A stretch of DNA of 32,954 nt from Candidatus Moranbacteria bacterium UBA2206 (GCA_002328565.1 DCUU01000042.1:2368-35321), one strand, 5' to 3'; counted from the first letter of the stretch, positions 15,708-23,186 are shown. Program-made: numbers and translations. Notes: generated by a model not told the origin, from the letters alone.

Positions 15708-16484
15708 ATGATTATTTATTATTTTAAAAAATTACATAATTTTATCCTTGACACGCTTTTTCCTATTCATTGTTTATATTGCCAAAAATATGGAGCATGG
15801 GTTTGTTCGGAGTGTGCTAAAAAAATTTCTCTTCTTTCTGTTCAAGTTTGCCCCTATTGTGAAAAAACAATTTCCCCAAACGGCCGAATTTGTCCATTGT
15901 GCAAAAATAAATTCTTAGAAAAAAATGAGTCTTGGCCATTAGACGCTCTAGTTGTGAGTACTAAATATGAAAATGTTTCCCGTCTCGTACATTGTTTTAA
16001 ATATAATTTTATTCAAAATTTAGGAGAGTCTTTAGCTAAAATTATTTGCCAAGCCCTTATTTCGCATAATCTTACTTTGCCTGATTATATCATTCCAATC
16101 CCCCTTCACTCAAGACGTCTGCGTTGGCGTGGATTCAATCAATCGGAAGTTCTTGCTCAATATATTTCTCAAAATTTAACTCCTGGATTTTCCATAGCAA
16201 TCCTTTCAAAATTGCTTATCCGAAAAAAATATACTCCTGCGCAAATGAAAATAAAAAATTATCAAGAAAGACAAAAAAACGTCCGGGATATTTTTGGTCT
16301 GAATTGCAACGTAGAGACGCAAAATTTTGCGTCTCTACATAACAAAACAATCTTGCTAATCGATGACGTCGCTACCACAGGTGCTACGCTTTTTGAATGT
16401 GCCAAAATCCTGAAATCCGCCGGCGCCAAAAAAGTTTTTGCCGTTGTGATTGCCAGACAAGAGATACGAAAGAAATTGTTATAG
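15708..16484 (+). CDS. comF: ComF-family phosphoribosyltransferase-like protein
   Basis: 258-aa competence-type protein. Zinc-finger cysteines C22/C25/C33/C36 and C48/C51/C62/C65, then PIPLHSRRLRWRGFNQSEVLA, quoted in part, typical of ComF, and the PRPP-binding motif ILLIDDVATTGAT with D219-D220. Needed for DNA uptake in other bacteria, which fits its place divergent from the pilus operon. Residues 202-211 come from a perfect 28-nt palindrome in the loop just before the PRPP motif. The ATG is 4 nt after a possible -10 (TATACT), so the transcript may be leaderless. Confidence 0.93.
   Translation: MIIYYFKKLHNFILDTLFPIHCLYCQKYGAWVCSECAKKISLLSVQVCPYCEKTISPNGRICPLCKNKFLEKNESWPLDALVVSTKYENVSRLVHCFKYNFIQNLGESLAKIICQALISHNLTLPDYIIPIPLHSRRLRWRGFNQSEVLAQYISQNLTPGFSIAILSKLLIRKKYTPAQMKIKNYQERQKNVRDIFGLNCNVETQNFASLHNKTILLIDDVATTGATLFECAKILKSAGAKKVFAVVIARQEIRKKLL
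16311..16338. repeat. Perfect 28-nt palindrome inside comF
   Basis: GTAGAGACGCAAAA followed by its exact complement. It is read in frame as VETQNFASLH within ComF, in the variable loop before the PRPP motif. GTAGAGACGC...GCGTCTCTAC palindromes also occur as dispersed repeats in other bacteria. Confidence 0.9.
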
Positions 16485-16488
16485 AATA

Positions 16489-17085
16489 TTACAATCTCAA
16501 CAATCGATCTAGTGTATCTATTATCCCTGGCTTATGTTCTTCCTCGGGAATATATTCAAGAAGAATTTTTCTGATCTCCGTTGGGTCTTGATTGCCAATC
16601 GGGATATGAATGAAAGGCGCCAGATAACTTTGGGTATGCAAGCTAATAACTCGAAGGCCATCCTCTTCATAAAAAACCCAAAAAGATCGAATATTGTCAA
16701 AATCATAAATTTCCCGTCCTGCCACTACGCCGTCCTTTGTGAGCATAAAATCCAAAGTCCGTGGATCTTTTTCAATATAGATATACCCTACTACCCCTAT
16801 TAGAATAAAAGTAATGGCCATCACAAGACCATTGGTAAAAATTGCATAGGCAATAATTGCGATAAGAATAGCAGTTATAGTCAAGTACCACTTCTGGTCC
16901 CTTTCAAACAATTCAAATTCCGGGGCGCGCCAATAGAGCCGAACATCTTTAGAATGTTTTTCAATAAGCATATCGTGAGGAGCTTCCAATTCGGAAAAAT
17001 CATCCGGTGGCAAAAATTCTTGTTGTTCTGGCGCGGTTATCGTTTTTTCCTCTTGTCCTTTTTGTTCCTTATTTCTTTTTATATA
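16489..17085 (-). CDS. Two-helix membrane protein of unknown function
   Basis: About 198 aa from the ATG at 17085, which is preceded by AAAAAT as at other starts here; an ATG at 17133 would add 16 residues, but a TATAAT lies between the two. An acidic N-terminal region is followed by WYLTITAILIAIIAYAIF and a second helix ending GVVGYIYIEKDPR, then a beta-rich domain (REIYDFDNIRSFWVFYEEDG) that resembles a bacterial PH-like fold. Convergent with comF, 4 nt between stops. No function assigned. Confidence 0.75.
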   Translation of the reverse strand, partial: YIKRNKEQKGQEEKTITAPEQQEFLPPDDFSELEAPHDMLIEKHSKDVRLYWRAPEFELFERDQKWYLTITAILIAIIAYAIFTNGLVMAITFILIGVVGYIYIEKDPRTLDFMLTKDGVVAGREIYDFDNIRSFWVFYEEDGLRVISLHTQSYLAPFIHIPIGNQDPTEIRKILLEYIPEEEHKPGIIDTLDRLLRL

Positions 17086-17143
17086 CATATTTTTGCTTTT
17101 ATTATATAATAGCATAGAAACATTTGCTTTCATAGTTAATATG

Positions 17144-17172
17144 TTGTAGATTGAAATAAGCTTGAATATAAG
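17144..17172 (+). promoter_or_regulatory. Promoter of the tRNA-Ser gene
   Basis: TTGTAG and TATAAG with a 17-nt spacer. The -10 box ends 8 nt before the mature tRNA 5' end. Confidence 0.55.
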
Positions 17173-17180
17173 ATAGAGTG

Positions 17181-17270
17181 GGAGAGGTGTCCGAGCGGTT
17201 TAAGGAAACAGTCTTGAAAACTGTCGAACCTGAAAGGGTTCCGTGAGTTCGAATCTCACCCTCTCCGCCA
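17181..17270 (+). tRNA. tRNA-Ser(UGA)
   Basis: Acceptor GGAGAGG pairs with CCTCTCC, followed by G73 and an encoded CCA. Anticodon stem ACAGT/ACTGT around CTTGAAA gives anticodon TGA. Long variable arm and T arm (GTGAGTTCGAATCTCAC) are complete. A class II serine tRNA in good order. Confidence 0.93.
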
Positions 17271-17286
17271 AGAATTGGATATTTTT

Positions 17287-17335
17287 GGAAAGGTGGCTAA
17301 GATCGATCCGTCTTTAGCGGAGTGAAGTCTAAAGC
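17287..17335 (+). pseudogene. 5' fragment of a tRNA-Ser gene with palindromic tail
   Basis: GGAAAGGTGGCTAAG is the acceptor and D-stem start of a serine tRNA. It is followed by a palindromic stretch with CTTTAG and CTAAAG, then the sequence leaves the tRNA pattern. The acceptor strand complements CCTTTCC at 17806-17812 perfectly, better than the strand adjacent to that 3' half. GTGAAGTCTAAAGC at its end recurs at 17739-17752. Confidence 0.65.
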
Positions 17336-17344
17336 TATACTCAT

Positions 17345-17623
17345 ATGATTTGTGTTTATATATTGCAAAGTATAAAAAATCAAAAATTTTATATCGGATC
17401 AACAAATAATTTAGAAAGGAGAATCAAGGAACACCAAAGAGGAATCGGATGTTTATATACTAAATTAAATGGTCCATGGAAATTAATTTGTTTCAAGAAA
17501 TGTCTTTCAATAAAAGAAGCAAGGATTGAAGAAAAGAAAATAAAATCATACAAAGGTGGCAACGCCTTTAAGAAAATTATTTATGGAGAGGTGGCTGAGT
17601 GGTCGAAAGCGGCACACTGCTAA
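17345..17623 (+). CDS. GIY-YIG endonuclease-like protein running into a tRNA gene
   Basis: 92-aa ORF. Residues 1-77 form a complete small GIY-YIG domain (CVYILQSIKNQKFYIGSTNN, R25, KEHQRG, IEEKKIKSYKGG). The last residues, GEVAEWSKAAHC, are translation of the tRNA-Ser gene at 17585, and the stop TAA lies in its anticodon loop. So the gene has lost or never had its own stop. It sits between a tRNA-Ser fragment and an intact tRNA-Ser, typical of a mobile insertion near tRNA genes. Activity is uncertain. Confidence 0.75.
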   Translation: MICVYILQSIKNQKFYIGSTNNLERRIKEHQRGIGCLYTKLNGPWKLICFKKCLSIKEARIEEKKIKSYKGGNAFKKIIYGEVAEWSKAAHC

Positions 17624-17671
17624 CGTGTTAACCTTTAACCGGGTTCCAGGGTTCGAATCCCTGCCTCTCCG
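17585..17671 (+). tRNA. tRNA-Ser(GCU)
   Basis: Acceptor GGAGAGG/CCTCTCC with G73, D arm GCTGAGTGGTCGAAAGC, anticodon loop CTGCTAA, long variable arm and T arm CAGGGTTCGAATCCCTG. The pair next to the anticodon loop (31-39) is A-C, not Watson-Crick. CCA is not encoded. Its first 39 bases overlap the end of the GIY-YIG ORF. Confidence 0.88.
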
Positions 17672-17683
17672 CAATTTTTCGAA

Positions 17684-17813
17684 ATTAAGGTGGCTGAGCT
17701 TGCCCCGCCTTATCCCGCCAAGGCGGGACAGGGGCGGGGTGAAGTCTAAAGCGGCTCCGTGCTAAGGAGTAGTCTGGGCAACTGGACCGTGGGTTCAAAT
17801 CCCACCCTTTCCG
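17684..17813 (+). pseudogene. tRNA-Ser(GCU)-like gene with D-loop insertion, probably defective
   Basis: The 3' part is perfect: anticodon stem GCTCC/GGAGT around GTGCTAA, variable arm, T arm GTGGGTTCAAATCCCAC and CCTTTCC. The D loop is expanded by about 40 nt of nested palindrome (CCCCGCC, CCCGCCaaGGCGGG, GGCGGGG). The adjacent 5' acceptor strand, ATTAAGG, pairs at only four of seven positions. Probably nonfunctional unless processed in an unusual way; tRNA-Ser(GCU) at 17585 would cover its codons. Confidence 0.65.
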
Positions 17814-17820
17814 CTAATAA

Positions 17821-17852
17821 AAAATCTGTGAATTTATTTTGCAGATTTTTTT
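17821..17852 (+). terminator. Terminator after the tRNA-Ser cluster
   Basis: AAAATCTG and CAGATTTT form a stem with a 13-nt loop, followed by a T-rich run. It separates the tRNAs from the sigma factor gene. Confidence 0.65.
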
Positions 17853-17881
17853 GTTTTTATTTTGTATGTTAAAGTGGCAAT

Positions 17882-18454
17882 ATGAATTATGATGACAAAA
17901 AATTAATCCAAGATTTTCTTGCCGGCGATGATACGGCTTACGCAAAAATCTTGGAAAAATATCTGAAGCCGGTTTATAATTTCCTGCGGACTTTTATTCA
18001 GAATCCAGATATTCTAGATGACCTCACACAAGTTACTTTCATCAAGGCTTGGAAAAATTTAAAAAGGTTTGACACGGAGAAAAGTTTCAAAACTTGGCTT
18101 TTCACTATCGCCAAAAATACCGCTTATGATTTTCTCAAAAAGAAAAAAACCATCCCCTTTTCTATTTTTCTCAATGAAGATGGTGATAATATTTTGGAGA
18201 ATATAAAAGCAGAAGATATTTTGCCTTTGGCAGTCTTGGAAAAAGCCGAGCAAGAAAAAGTTTTTGAAATAAAATTAGCGCAACTGCCAAATGATTATCG
18301 TGCGCTTTTACTCCTGCGATACAAAGAAGATTTTTCCCTACAAGAAATTTCTAAAATTCTCGCTGTCCCCTATAACACCATAAAAAGTCGCCACCTGCGG
18401 GCATTAACTAGTTTAAAAGAAATTTTGCTTTCGAGCGGACAGTCCGCTAAATAA
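17882..18454 (+). CDS. ECF-type RNA polymerase sigma factor
   Basis: 190-aa sigma-70 family member with only regions 2 and 4. Region 2 (about 10-78) contains DDLTQVTFIKAWKNLKRFD and FKTWLFTIAKNTAYDFLKKKK, quoted as two pieces; region 4 (about 130-185) has LPNDYRALLLLRYKEDFS and the helix-turn-helix IAVPYNTIKSRHLRAL-like end. Head of a run of seven co-directional genes including an ABC exporter, which it may control. Its last codons (SSGQSAK) come from a palindrome that also contains the stop. Confidence 0.93.
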   Translation: MNYDDKKLIQDFLAGDDTAYAKILEKYLKPVYNFLRTFIQNPDILDDLTQVTFIKAWKNLKRFDTEKSFKTWLFTIAKNTAYDFLKKKKTIPFSIFLNEDGDNILENIKAEDILPLAVLEKAEQEKVFEIKLAQLPNDYRALLLLRYKEDFSLQEISKILAVPYNTIKSRHLRALTSLKEILLSSGQSAK

Positions 18455-18471
18455 GCGGGCTGTCCGCGCTC
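18433..18471. repeat. GC-rich palindrome over the sigma factor stop codon
   Basis: Arms GAGCGGACAGTCCGC and GCGGGCTGTCCGCGCTC pair with a two-base bulge and one mismatch. The TAA stop is in the loop. No T-run follows, so it is a repeat or attenuator, not a standard terminator. Confidence 0.75.
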
Positions 18472-18517
18472 CCGGATTTTGTTGCACCTTTTTCAACTAT
18501 TAAATCGTATAAAAATT

Positions 18518-18928
18518 ATGAGCAAAAAACTAACCGATTTATTTCAAAATATTTCCGAAATCAATCCAAATAAAAAACTGGCGGGTCTGATTTTGGCACG
18601 TATCGAAAAAATGCAAAAAAGAAGATTGTGGCTGGAAACTATCTCGTCTTTTTCCGGATTTTTTGTTTCAATTTCGATGGCTATTTATATTTTCCTAATT
18701 TTCGGAAATTCTCTTATCAATTCACAGTTTTGGAACATTCTCACTTTAGTTTTTTCTGATGCCTCTGTAGTTATTGCTCATTACCCTGAATTTCTCTATT
18801 CGCTCCTAGAAACATTACCAGCAATGACCTTGACCATAATGCTTGTTCCAATTTTCACCCTGCTTCTATCGCTATATTTCATTTCGGAAATTTATAATAA
18901 ATTTAATAAATATAAATATTATTTCTAA
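18518..18928 (+). CDS. Small membrane protein, possible sigma-factor partner
   Basis: About 136 aa from the ATG at 18518 (MSKKLTDLFQNISEINPNKK); the frame is open further upstream from 18479 but this start fits the AAAAATTATG context. A short cytoplasmic helix region (LAGLILARIEKMQKRR) is followed by two or three membrane segments. No zinc anti-sigma motif (HxxxCxxC) is present. Its place directly after the ECF factor and its topology suggest an anti-sigma role, which is inference only. Confidence 0.75.
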   Translation: MSKKLTDLFQNISEINPNKKLAGLILARIEKMQKRRLWLETISSFSGFFVSISMAIYIFLIFGNSLINSQFWNILTLVFSDASVVIAHYPEFLYSLLETLPAMTLTIMLVPIFTLLLSLYFISEIYNKFNKYKYYF

Positions 18929-18932
18929 AAAT

Positions 18933-19445
18933 ATGGACAATAAAATTGAAACCAAAAAATCAAATTCGCTTAAAATTGGGATAGTTATAGTAGGAGAAAT
19001 TTTGCTCATATTTTTAGTCTTCGCTTCCGGCGTAGCAGTCGGTCTCAAAAAAGCTCATTTTTCCTATAGGTTTGGAGAAAATTATGAACGCAACTTCATG
19101 GGATCGCGTCTTGATATGAAAGAAGGAAAAAAACCCGGATTTTTTGGCAAAACACCGCCTGATTTTATGCGCGAAACCGAAGGTCGAGATTTTCGCAATG
19201 CCCATGGCACTGCTGGAACAATAATTTCTATTTCCGACACCAATATAATCATCAAAGATCGCGATGGCAAGGAAAATACCGTGACAGTAACGGACAAAAC
19301 CCTAATCAAATCTCGTCGTGATGATTTGAGAATAAGTGATTTAAAAACGGGAGATGAAATTGTAGTAATGGGTAGCCCAGCTGAAAATGGCACGGTGAAC
19401 GCTAGTCTCATTAGAGTTTTTAATCCTAACAGCATAATGAACTAA
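18933..19445 (+). CDS. Membrane-anchored OB-like (DUF5666-like) protein
   Basis: 170 aa. One N-terminal membrane helix (about 12-35), a charged linker (about 45-90) and a C-terminal beta domain starting GTAGTIISISDTNIIIKDRDG and ending GSPAENGTVNASLIRVFN, with the KTLIKSRRDDLRISDLKTGDEIVV pattern, quoted in parts, like DUF5666 proteins. ATG at 18933 chosen; the upstream reading frame overlaps the previous gene. It starts 4 nt after that gene and ends 1 nt before the MacA-like gene. A paralogue closes the cluster at 22719. Confidence 0.8.
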   Translation: MDNKIETKKSNSLKIGIVIVGEILLIFLVFASGVAVGLKKAHFSYRFGENYERNFMGSRLDMKEGKKPGFFGKTPPDFMRETEGRDFRNAHGTAGTIISISDTNIIIKDRDGKENTVTVTDKTLIKSRRDDLRISDLKTGDEIVVMGSPAENGTVNASLIRVFNPNSIMN

Positions 19446-19446
19446 T

Positions 19447-20604
19447 ATGAAATTTATAAAAAAACATTATCTTTGGGTTATTGTCGGACTAGTAATAATT
19501 GGGGGCAGTTATTATTGGTATGCTAAATCTAAAACTGCACCCGCTACTGTGCAATACAAAACAATTACGGTCACAAAGGGAACCTTAATTTCTTCAATTT
19601 CCAGCTCAGGCAATGTGATTGTGGATGACAGCGCCAATATTGATCCGACCATTACGGGAACAGTCACCAATCTTTCTGTCGCCATTGGCGATGAAGTGAA
19701 AAAAGGTCAATTGCTTTTTAGTATTGAAAACGATGAGTTAAGTGTAAATACAACCAAAGCGCACGCTTCCTACTTGCAATCATTAGCTTCACTGGAAAAT
19801 GCCAAAGCTACCAAGAGTGAAGCCAAAGACAACCTTGAAGATGCTAATTCAGATGAAAAATCAATTTTTAAACGGAAATTAGAAGCAGCAGAAATTTCTA
19901 TAAATGTTGCCGAAGAAAATATAAAATCATCTTGGGAAAATTATCAAAATGAAAAAGCTAACTATGCCAAAAGAAATGTCCTCGCTTCAATTTCTGGCAC
20001 CGTCAATGCAATTAACATCAAAAACGGCGACGATCTCAGTCGACTTTCTTCCAATAGCAACTCATCCGCCCCAATCATCATTGGTGATTTAGCTACGCTC
20101 AAGGCTCAAGTGCAAGTTAATGAAGTAGATATTTCCAATGTAAGTATTGGACAAAAAGCCACTATGACTTTCAATGGAATTGAAGAATTGTCTCTTACTG
20201 GAAAAGTAGAAAAAATGGATTCACTTGGAACATTAACTTCTGGTGTTGTCACTTATAATGTCACGATTGGTTTTGATTCATTGGACAAAAGAATTAAACC
20301 AGCGATGAGTGTTTCTGCTTCTATTATAACTGACGTTGCTCAAGACGTGCTTTTAGTACCAAACAGCGCCATTAAAACACAAAATGGCATTTCCTATGTG
20401 CAATTTTTGACCAATGGAACCCCGGAACAAATTCCCGTAGAAATTGGTTTGTCAAATAATACTGACACGCAAATGGTGAGTGGGGTCAAGGAGGGAGACA
20501 ATGTGATTACTCAAACTATAAAATCGAGTGCCTCTTCAGCAACATCCGAATCTGGTGGGAATAGTTTGCGCGTCCCAGGACTTGGTGGCGGAGGTTTTCG
20601 TTGA
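19447..20604 (+). CDS. MacA/HlyD-like periplasmic adaptor (membrane fusion protein)
   Basis: 385 aa. N-terminal membrane anchor (about 7-24), a lipoyl-like half-motif (ISSSGNVIVDDSANIDPTITG with GDEVKKGQLLFSIEN), a coiled-coil hairpin (about 95-165), second lipoyl half (LASISGTVNAINIKNGDDL), beta-barrel with VQVNEVDISNVSIGQKATMTF and a membrane-proximal domain, ending in a Gly-rich tail. Works with the ATPase and permease that follow. No outer-membrane channel is expected in a CPR cell, so it likely acts on the cell surface. Confidence 0.9.
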   Translation: MKFIKKHYLWVIVGLVIIGGSYYWYAKSKTAPATVQYKTITVTKGTLISSISSSGNVIVDDSANIDPTITGTVTNLSVAIGDEVKKGQLLFSIENDELSVNTTKAHASYLQSLASLENAKATKSEAKDNLEDANSDEKSIFKRKLEAAEISINVAEENIKSSWENYQNEKANYAKRNVLASISGTVNAINIKNGDDLSRLSSNSNSSAPIIIGDLATLKAQVQVNEVDISNVSIGQKATMTFNGIEELSLTGKVEKMDSLGTLTSGVVTYNVTIGFDSLDKRIKPAMSVSASIITDVAQDVLLVPNSAIKTQNGISYVQFLTNGTPEQIPVEIGLSNNTDTQMVSGVKEGDNVITQTIKSSASSATSESGGNSLRVPGLGGGGFR

Positions 20605-20630
20605 GACTAAAATATTTTGAAAATAATATT

Positions 20631-21341
20631 ATGATTGAATGTAAAAATCTTACAAAGATATATAATAATGGCGAAATGAAAACTTATGCATTAAGAGATG
20701 TTTCATTTAGCATTAAAAAGGGGGAATTTGTTTCTATTATTGGCCCGTCTGGCTCTGGCAAGTCAACCTTGATGCATATTCTTGGCGCACTTGATAGTCC
20801 CACTAGTGGTGAATATTTTTTAGATGGAAAAGAAGTTTCAAAACTAGATGATGATGAACTTTCTGATCTGCGTCGAAATAAAATTGGTTTTATTTTTCAA
20901 TCTTTCAATCTTCTGCCAAGAACAACCGTCCTTAGGAATGTTATATTGCCACTTCTCTACTCTGACCTTTCTAACACTGAAAGAGAAAAACGTGCTCGTG
21001 AATGTTTGAAATATGCCGGCATGGAAGAAAAATTATTTAAAAATCTTTCCAATCAACTTTCCGGCGGACAAATGCAGAGAGTAGCTATCGCGCGGTCACT
21101 AATCAACAACCCCTCCATAATTTTAGCTGACGAACCAACTGGAAATTTAGACACTAAAACTAGCCATCTTGTTATGGACGCTTTGCAAGAACTCAATCAA
21201 AAAGGCCATACAATAATTCTTATTACTCACGAAATGGATGTAGCCGATTATGCCAACCGAATAATTCACATTCGCGATGGTATGATCGAAAAAGATGAAA
21301 TTAAGCATATAACATATAACATGAAACATGAAACAAAATAA
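20631..21341 (+). CDS. ABC transporter ATP-binding protein (MacB/LolD type)
   Basis: 236 aa from the ATG at 20631 (MIECKNLTKIYNNGEMKTYAL). A TTG at 20601 overlapping the previous stop (TTGA) would add ten residues and cannot be excluded. Walker A GPSGSGKST, Q-loop FQSFNLLPR, signature LSGGQMQRVAIARSL, Walker B IILADEPTGNLD and H-loop ITHEMD are all intact. Energises the permease encoded next. Confidence 0.95.
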   Translation: MIECKNLTKIYNNGEMKTYALRDVSFSIKKGEFVSIIGPSGSGKSTLMHILGALDSPTSGEYFLDGKEVSKLDDDELSDLRRNKIGFIFQSFNLLPRTTVLRNVILPLLYSDLSNTEREKRARECLKYAGMEEKLFKNLSNQLSGGQMQRVAIARSLINNPSIILADEPTGNLDTKTSHLVMDALQELNQKGHTIILITHEMDVADYANRIIHIRDGMIEKDEIKHITYNMKHETK

Positions 21342-21374
21342 AATATTTGTTGCGTGTTGCATGCTTCATGATTC

Positions 21375-22592
21375 ATGATTAAAGACTTATTCAAAGAAAC
21401 AATTTGGTCACTCGCTGGGAATAAAGTGCGTTCCGGTCTTACAATACTTGGCATTGTTATCGGCATTGCTTCTGTGATTGCTATGGTGGCAATTGGACAA
21501 GGTGCGCAAAATTCCATTTCTAAAAATATTGAAGCGATTGGATCAAATTTAATTTTAGTTAATCCCGGTGCGCAAAGAGTGGCAGGAGTTAGTCAGGGTA
21601 GTGGTAGCGCGCAATCTCTCACCGCAGAAGATGCTAATGCCATCAAAAGTGAAATCGAAAACATTCAAGCTGTTGCGCCGGCTATTCAAAAACGTAGCCA
21701 AGTAACGGCCAAAGGCAATAACACTAACACACAAATTTTAGGTACAACTGCTGACTATCTGATTGTTCGCAATGTCATAATAGACTCTGGGTCATTTTTC
21801 AATGATCAGCAAATGAAAACTTCTGCCAAGGTAGCTGTTATTGGCCCAACGGTGCGTGATGATCTTTTTGGAACAGGCGCCGATCCAATCGGGCAAACTA
21901 TTAGAATTAATAAAATGGATTTTCAAGTAATCGGAATGACACTCACAAAAGGCGGAAGTGGTTTTGGCAATCAAGATGATATAATTTATATTCCTTTAAC
22001 CACAGCCGAACATTATCTTTCCGGCGATGCAAATCTAAGCAACATTAGCGTGGCAGCAACTGATCAAAATTCTATGACCACTGTTCAACAACAAATCACC
22101 GATTTGCTTTTAACACGCCACAAAATTTCTGATTCTGCCAGCGCCGATTTCACTATTATGAATCAAAACGACATCATTGCCACCGCCACCAGCATTACGG
22201 GCACTTTCACAATTTTGCTTTCTTCTATTGCCGGTATTTCACTTTTAGTCGGTGGGATTGGCATTATGAATATGATGCTCACTACCGTCACGGAAAGAAC
22301 GCGCGAAATTGGTCTGCGAAAAGCTATTGGAATTAGAAAAATTTATATCAATTTACAATTTCTTTCCGAAGCGGTTGTTTTAACTTTTATTGGCGGAGCA
22401 ATTGGAGTTTTTTTAGGCTGGCTGGCTTCACTGGCAATTACTCATTTTGTGAGCTCGCTCACAACCAGCATTTCACTGTCTTCAGTCCTTTTAGCTTTTG
22501 GCGTTAGTGCCTTCGTTGGAATAATTTTCGGATTTTATCCTGCCCGCAAGGCCGCAGCGATGAGTCCTATTGACGCACTTAGGTATGAATAA
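21375..22592 (+). CDS. ABC transporter permease (FtsX/MacB type)
   Basis: 405 aa. N-terminal membrane helix (RSGLTILGIVIGIASVIAMV), a MacB_PCD periplasmic domain (about 45-270) and a FtsX domain with three membrane helices, including GIGIMNMMLTTVTERTREIG, the typical MacB coupling segment, and a PARKAAAMSPIDALRYE ending. With the adaptor and ATPase it forms a mechanotransmission-type exporter of peptides, lipids or antibiotics; the substrate is unknown. Confidence 0.94.
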   Translation: MIKDLFKETIWSLAGNKVRSGLTILGIVIGIASVIAMVAIGQGAQNSISKNIEAIGSNLILVNPGAQRVAGVSQGSGSAQSLTAEDANAIKSEIENIQAVAPAIQKRSQVTAKGNNTNTQILGTTADYLIVRNVIIDSGSFFNDQQMKTSAKVAVIGPTVRDDLFGTGADPIGQTIRINKMDFQVIGMTLTKGGSGFGNQDDIIYIPLTTAEHYLSGDANLSNISVAATDQNSMTTVQQQITDLLLTRHKISDSASADFTIMNQNDIIATATSITGTFTILLSSIAGISLLVGGIGIMNMMLTTVTERTREIGLRKAIGIRKIYINLQFLSEAVVLTFIGGAIGVFLGWLASLAITHFVSSLTTSISLSSVLLAFGVSAFVGIIFGFYPARKAAAMSPIDALRYE

Positions 22593-22599
22593 ATAATAA

Positions 22600-22710
22600 T
22601 TTTATAATTTTTTAATTCTTAATTTTATAAATAAATCTTAAATCTAAATTTTTAGACATTAAAAATTAGAATTTATTTAAAAATTACAAAATTAAAAATT
22701 GCAAAAATTT
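22600..22710. repeat. AT-rich intergenic inverted repeat
   Basis: Imperfect inverted repeat of A/T-rich words (AATTTTATAAATAAATC against GAATTTATTTAAAAATT) filling the gap before the second OB-like gene. Low complexity makes the boundaries uncertain. Confidence 0.4.
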
Positions 22711-22718
22711 AAAAAAAT

Positions 22719-23165
22719 ATGAACAACAAAAAAATCATTTATATTGCAGTGATTGCAATAGTCATAGTCGGTGCAGGCGCCTTTTATGGCGGAACTATTT
22801 ATGGAAAAAATACACTAACTTCTTCAGAGCGCGCATCTCAAAAAGGTGGAGGAGGCCAGTTTGCGGGAGCCAATGGACAACAAGCCAGAGGTCAAAGAGG
22901 ACCAAGTAGTAACGGTGGCGGTTTTATAAATGGAAAAGTTACTGCCAAGGATGACAAGAGTATTACTGTCCAAGCCCAAGATGGCAATTCCAAAATTATC
23001 TATTTCTCCAATTCCACGACTATTGGAAAATCCGTTGATGGTTCTGCCACAGATTTAACCGTTGGCAACCAAGTAATGGTGAACGGTCAAACTGACGCAT
23101 CGGGAATTATCACCGCCCAAAATATTCAAATCAGACCAGATACGCCAATTGGACAGAATAAATAA
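22719..23165 (+). CDS. Membrane-anchored OB-like (DUF5666-like) protein, second copy
   Basis: 148 aa. N-terminal membrane helix (IIYIAVIAIVIVGAGAFYGG), a low-complexity Gly/Gln/Arg-rich linker (about 42-68) and a C-terminal domain FINGKVTAKDDKSITVQAQDG to GNQVMVNGQTDASGIITAQN, the same pattern as the 18933 protein (GTIISISDTNIIIKD, GDEIVVMGSPAENGTVNAS). Last gene of the sigma/exporter unit; an AT-rich hairpin follows. Confidence 0.8.
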   Translation: MNNKKIIYIAVIAIVIVGAGAFYGGTIYGKNTLTSSERASQKGGGGQFAGANGQQARGQRGPSSNGGGFINGKVTAKDDKSITVQAQDGNSKIIYFSNSTTIGKSVDGSATDLTVGNQVMVNGQTDASGIITAQNIQIRPDTPIGQNK

Positions 23166-23186
23166 AGTAAAATTAAATACATATTG

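Noticed and set aside
17585..17765. Longer plus-strand frame covering two tRNA-Ser regions
   Set aside because: It only translates tRNA and palindrome sequence, a well-known source of false proteins.
19447..20604. Recoded TGA (code 25 as in Gracilibacteria)
   Set aside because: The MacA-like gene ends at TGA exactly where the family should end, and full-length conserved proteins need no internal TGA.
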